64,000 nucleotides of DNA from Marinobacter fuscus (lineage in GTDB: Bacteria > Pseudomonadota > Gammaproteobacteria > Pseudomonadales > Oleiphilaceae), in NCBI RefSeq assembly GCF_003007675.1, contig NZ_PXNP01000013.1, forward strand, positions 1-64,000, read 5' to 3'. The notes under the pieces are model-generated. The model ran no database searches. It saw only the letters and a program-made list of their open reading frames with translations, and had not been told where the DNA came from. Below, in pieces: positions 63,943-64,000 of this stretch; the first letter of the stretch is position 1, and each line of letters starts with the position of its first letter. The position numbers and the translations under genes were made by a program.

Positions 63943-64000
63943 GGGCTCTGCTCCAGATGCGTTGCCCGGAACTGGGCTGGCGCGACGCCGGTCCAGCGTT
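63939..64000 (-). CDS. AraC family regulator, C-terminal fragment (runs off window)
   Basis: Reading the minus strand from the window edge gives RWTGVAPAQFRATHLEQSP and a stop that overlaps the cls start codon. The pattern WTGxxPxQFR is the end of an AraC/XylS helix-turn-helix domain. Only about 19 codons are visible, so the assignment rests on this motif. The overlap suggests co-transcription with cls. Confidence 0.6.
   Translation of the reverse strand, partial: RWTGVAPAQFRATHLEQSP

Noticed and set aside
1..64000. CRISPR array, prophage, insertion sequence or defence island
   Set aside because: No regularly spaced repeats, transposase, phage structural or restriction genes were seen; the only recombinase is the housekeeping XerC.

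Overview
The window is a 64 kb stretch of GC-rich gammaproteobacterial chromosome. Protein content and gene order best fit Marinobacter or a close relative, but this is inferred from remembered families, not from a search. It is almost entirely housekeeping. I see no tRNA, rRNA, CRISPR array, insertion sequence, prophage or defence island. Long stretches follow the order known from Pseudomonas aeruginosa: dsbB-rsd, ppx-trxA-rho-ubiD, then hemY-hemX-hemD-hemC-algR-fimS/argH, and finally cyaA-lptM-lysA-dapF-DUF484-xerC.

Layout. 0.3-8.2 kb: a five-gene peptide ABC importer, a LysR regulator and the Xaa-Pro dipeptidase PepQ, which together import and hydrolyse peptides. 8.2-9.2 kb: bfd under a Fur-box promoter, then bacterioferritin (iron storage and release). 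9.3-12.9 kb: cpsG, outer-membrane phospholipase A, a small membrane protein and a cytochrome c5. 13-21.2 kb: rep, a REC-GGDEF-EAL protein, tex, gshA and rmf. 21.3-28.4 kb: an exported FliL-like protein, dsbB, rsd, an FKBP lipoprotein, two small conserved proteins, the ABC-F protein YheS and ppx. 28.6-36.6 kb: trxA, a block of molybdenum cofactor genes (mobA; moaB-moeA-moaD-moaE), rho, ubiD and a ferredoxin-flavin reductase. 36.7-42.7 kb: the haem operon with the AlgR/FimS-type two-component pair. 42.8-55.2 kb: argH, a degenerate GGDEF-EAL protein, class I adenylate cyclase, lptM, lysA, dapF, a DUF484 protein, xerC and an intact diguanylate cyclase. 55.3-64 kb: a DUF2789 protein, a BvgS-like sensor kinase, an unknown exported protein, an unknown cytoplasmic protein with a PlpD-type patatin, a GntR/FCD regulator, cardiolipin synthase and the end of an AraC-type regulator.

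The most interesting non-coding signal is a pair of composite palindromes (10698-10810 and 29697-29804). Each has 24-27 bp perfect inverted arms whose sequence is unique to that copy. Between the arms lies a shared core of about 46 nt that folds into two tandem hairpins presenting GGA in the loop. GGA in hairpin loops is the recognition signature of CsrA/RsmA proteins. Both copies lie between convergent genes, with the GGA strand co-directional with the upstream gene (cpsG, mobA). They may be 3'-UTR elements that bind CsrA/RsmA. A pair of mutually exclusive hairpins directly before rmf is a second candidate RNA element. Several signalling proteins show informative motif changes: a GGDEF-EAL protein lacking catalytic residues, an ECL variant of EAL, and an EvgS/BvgS-like kinase without receiver or phosphotransfer domains.
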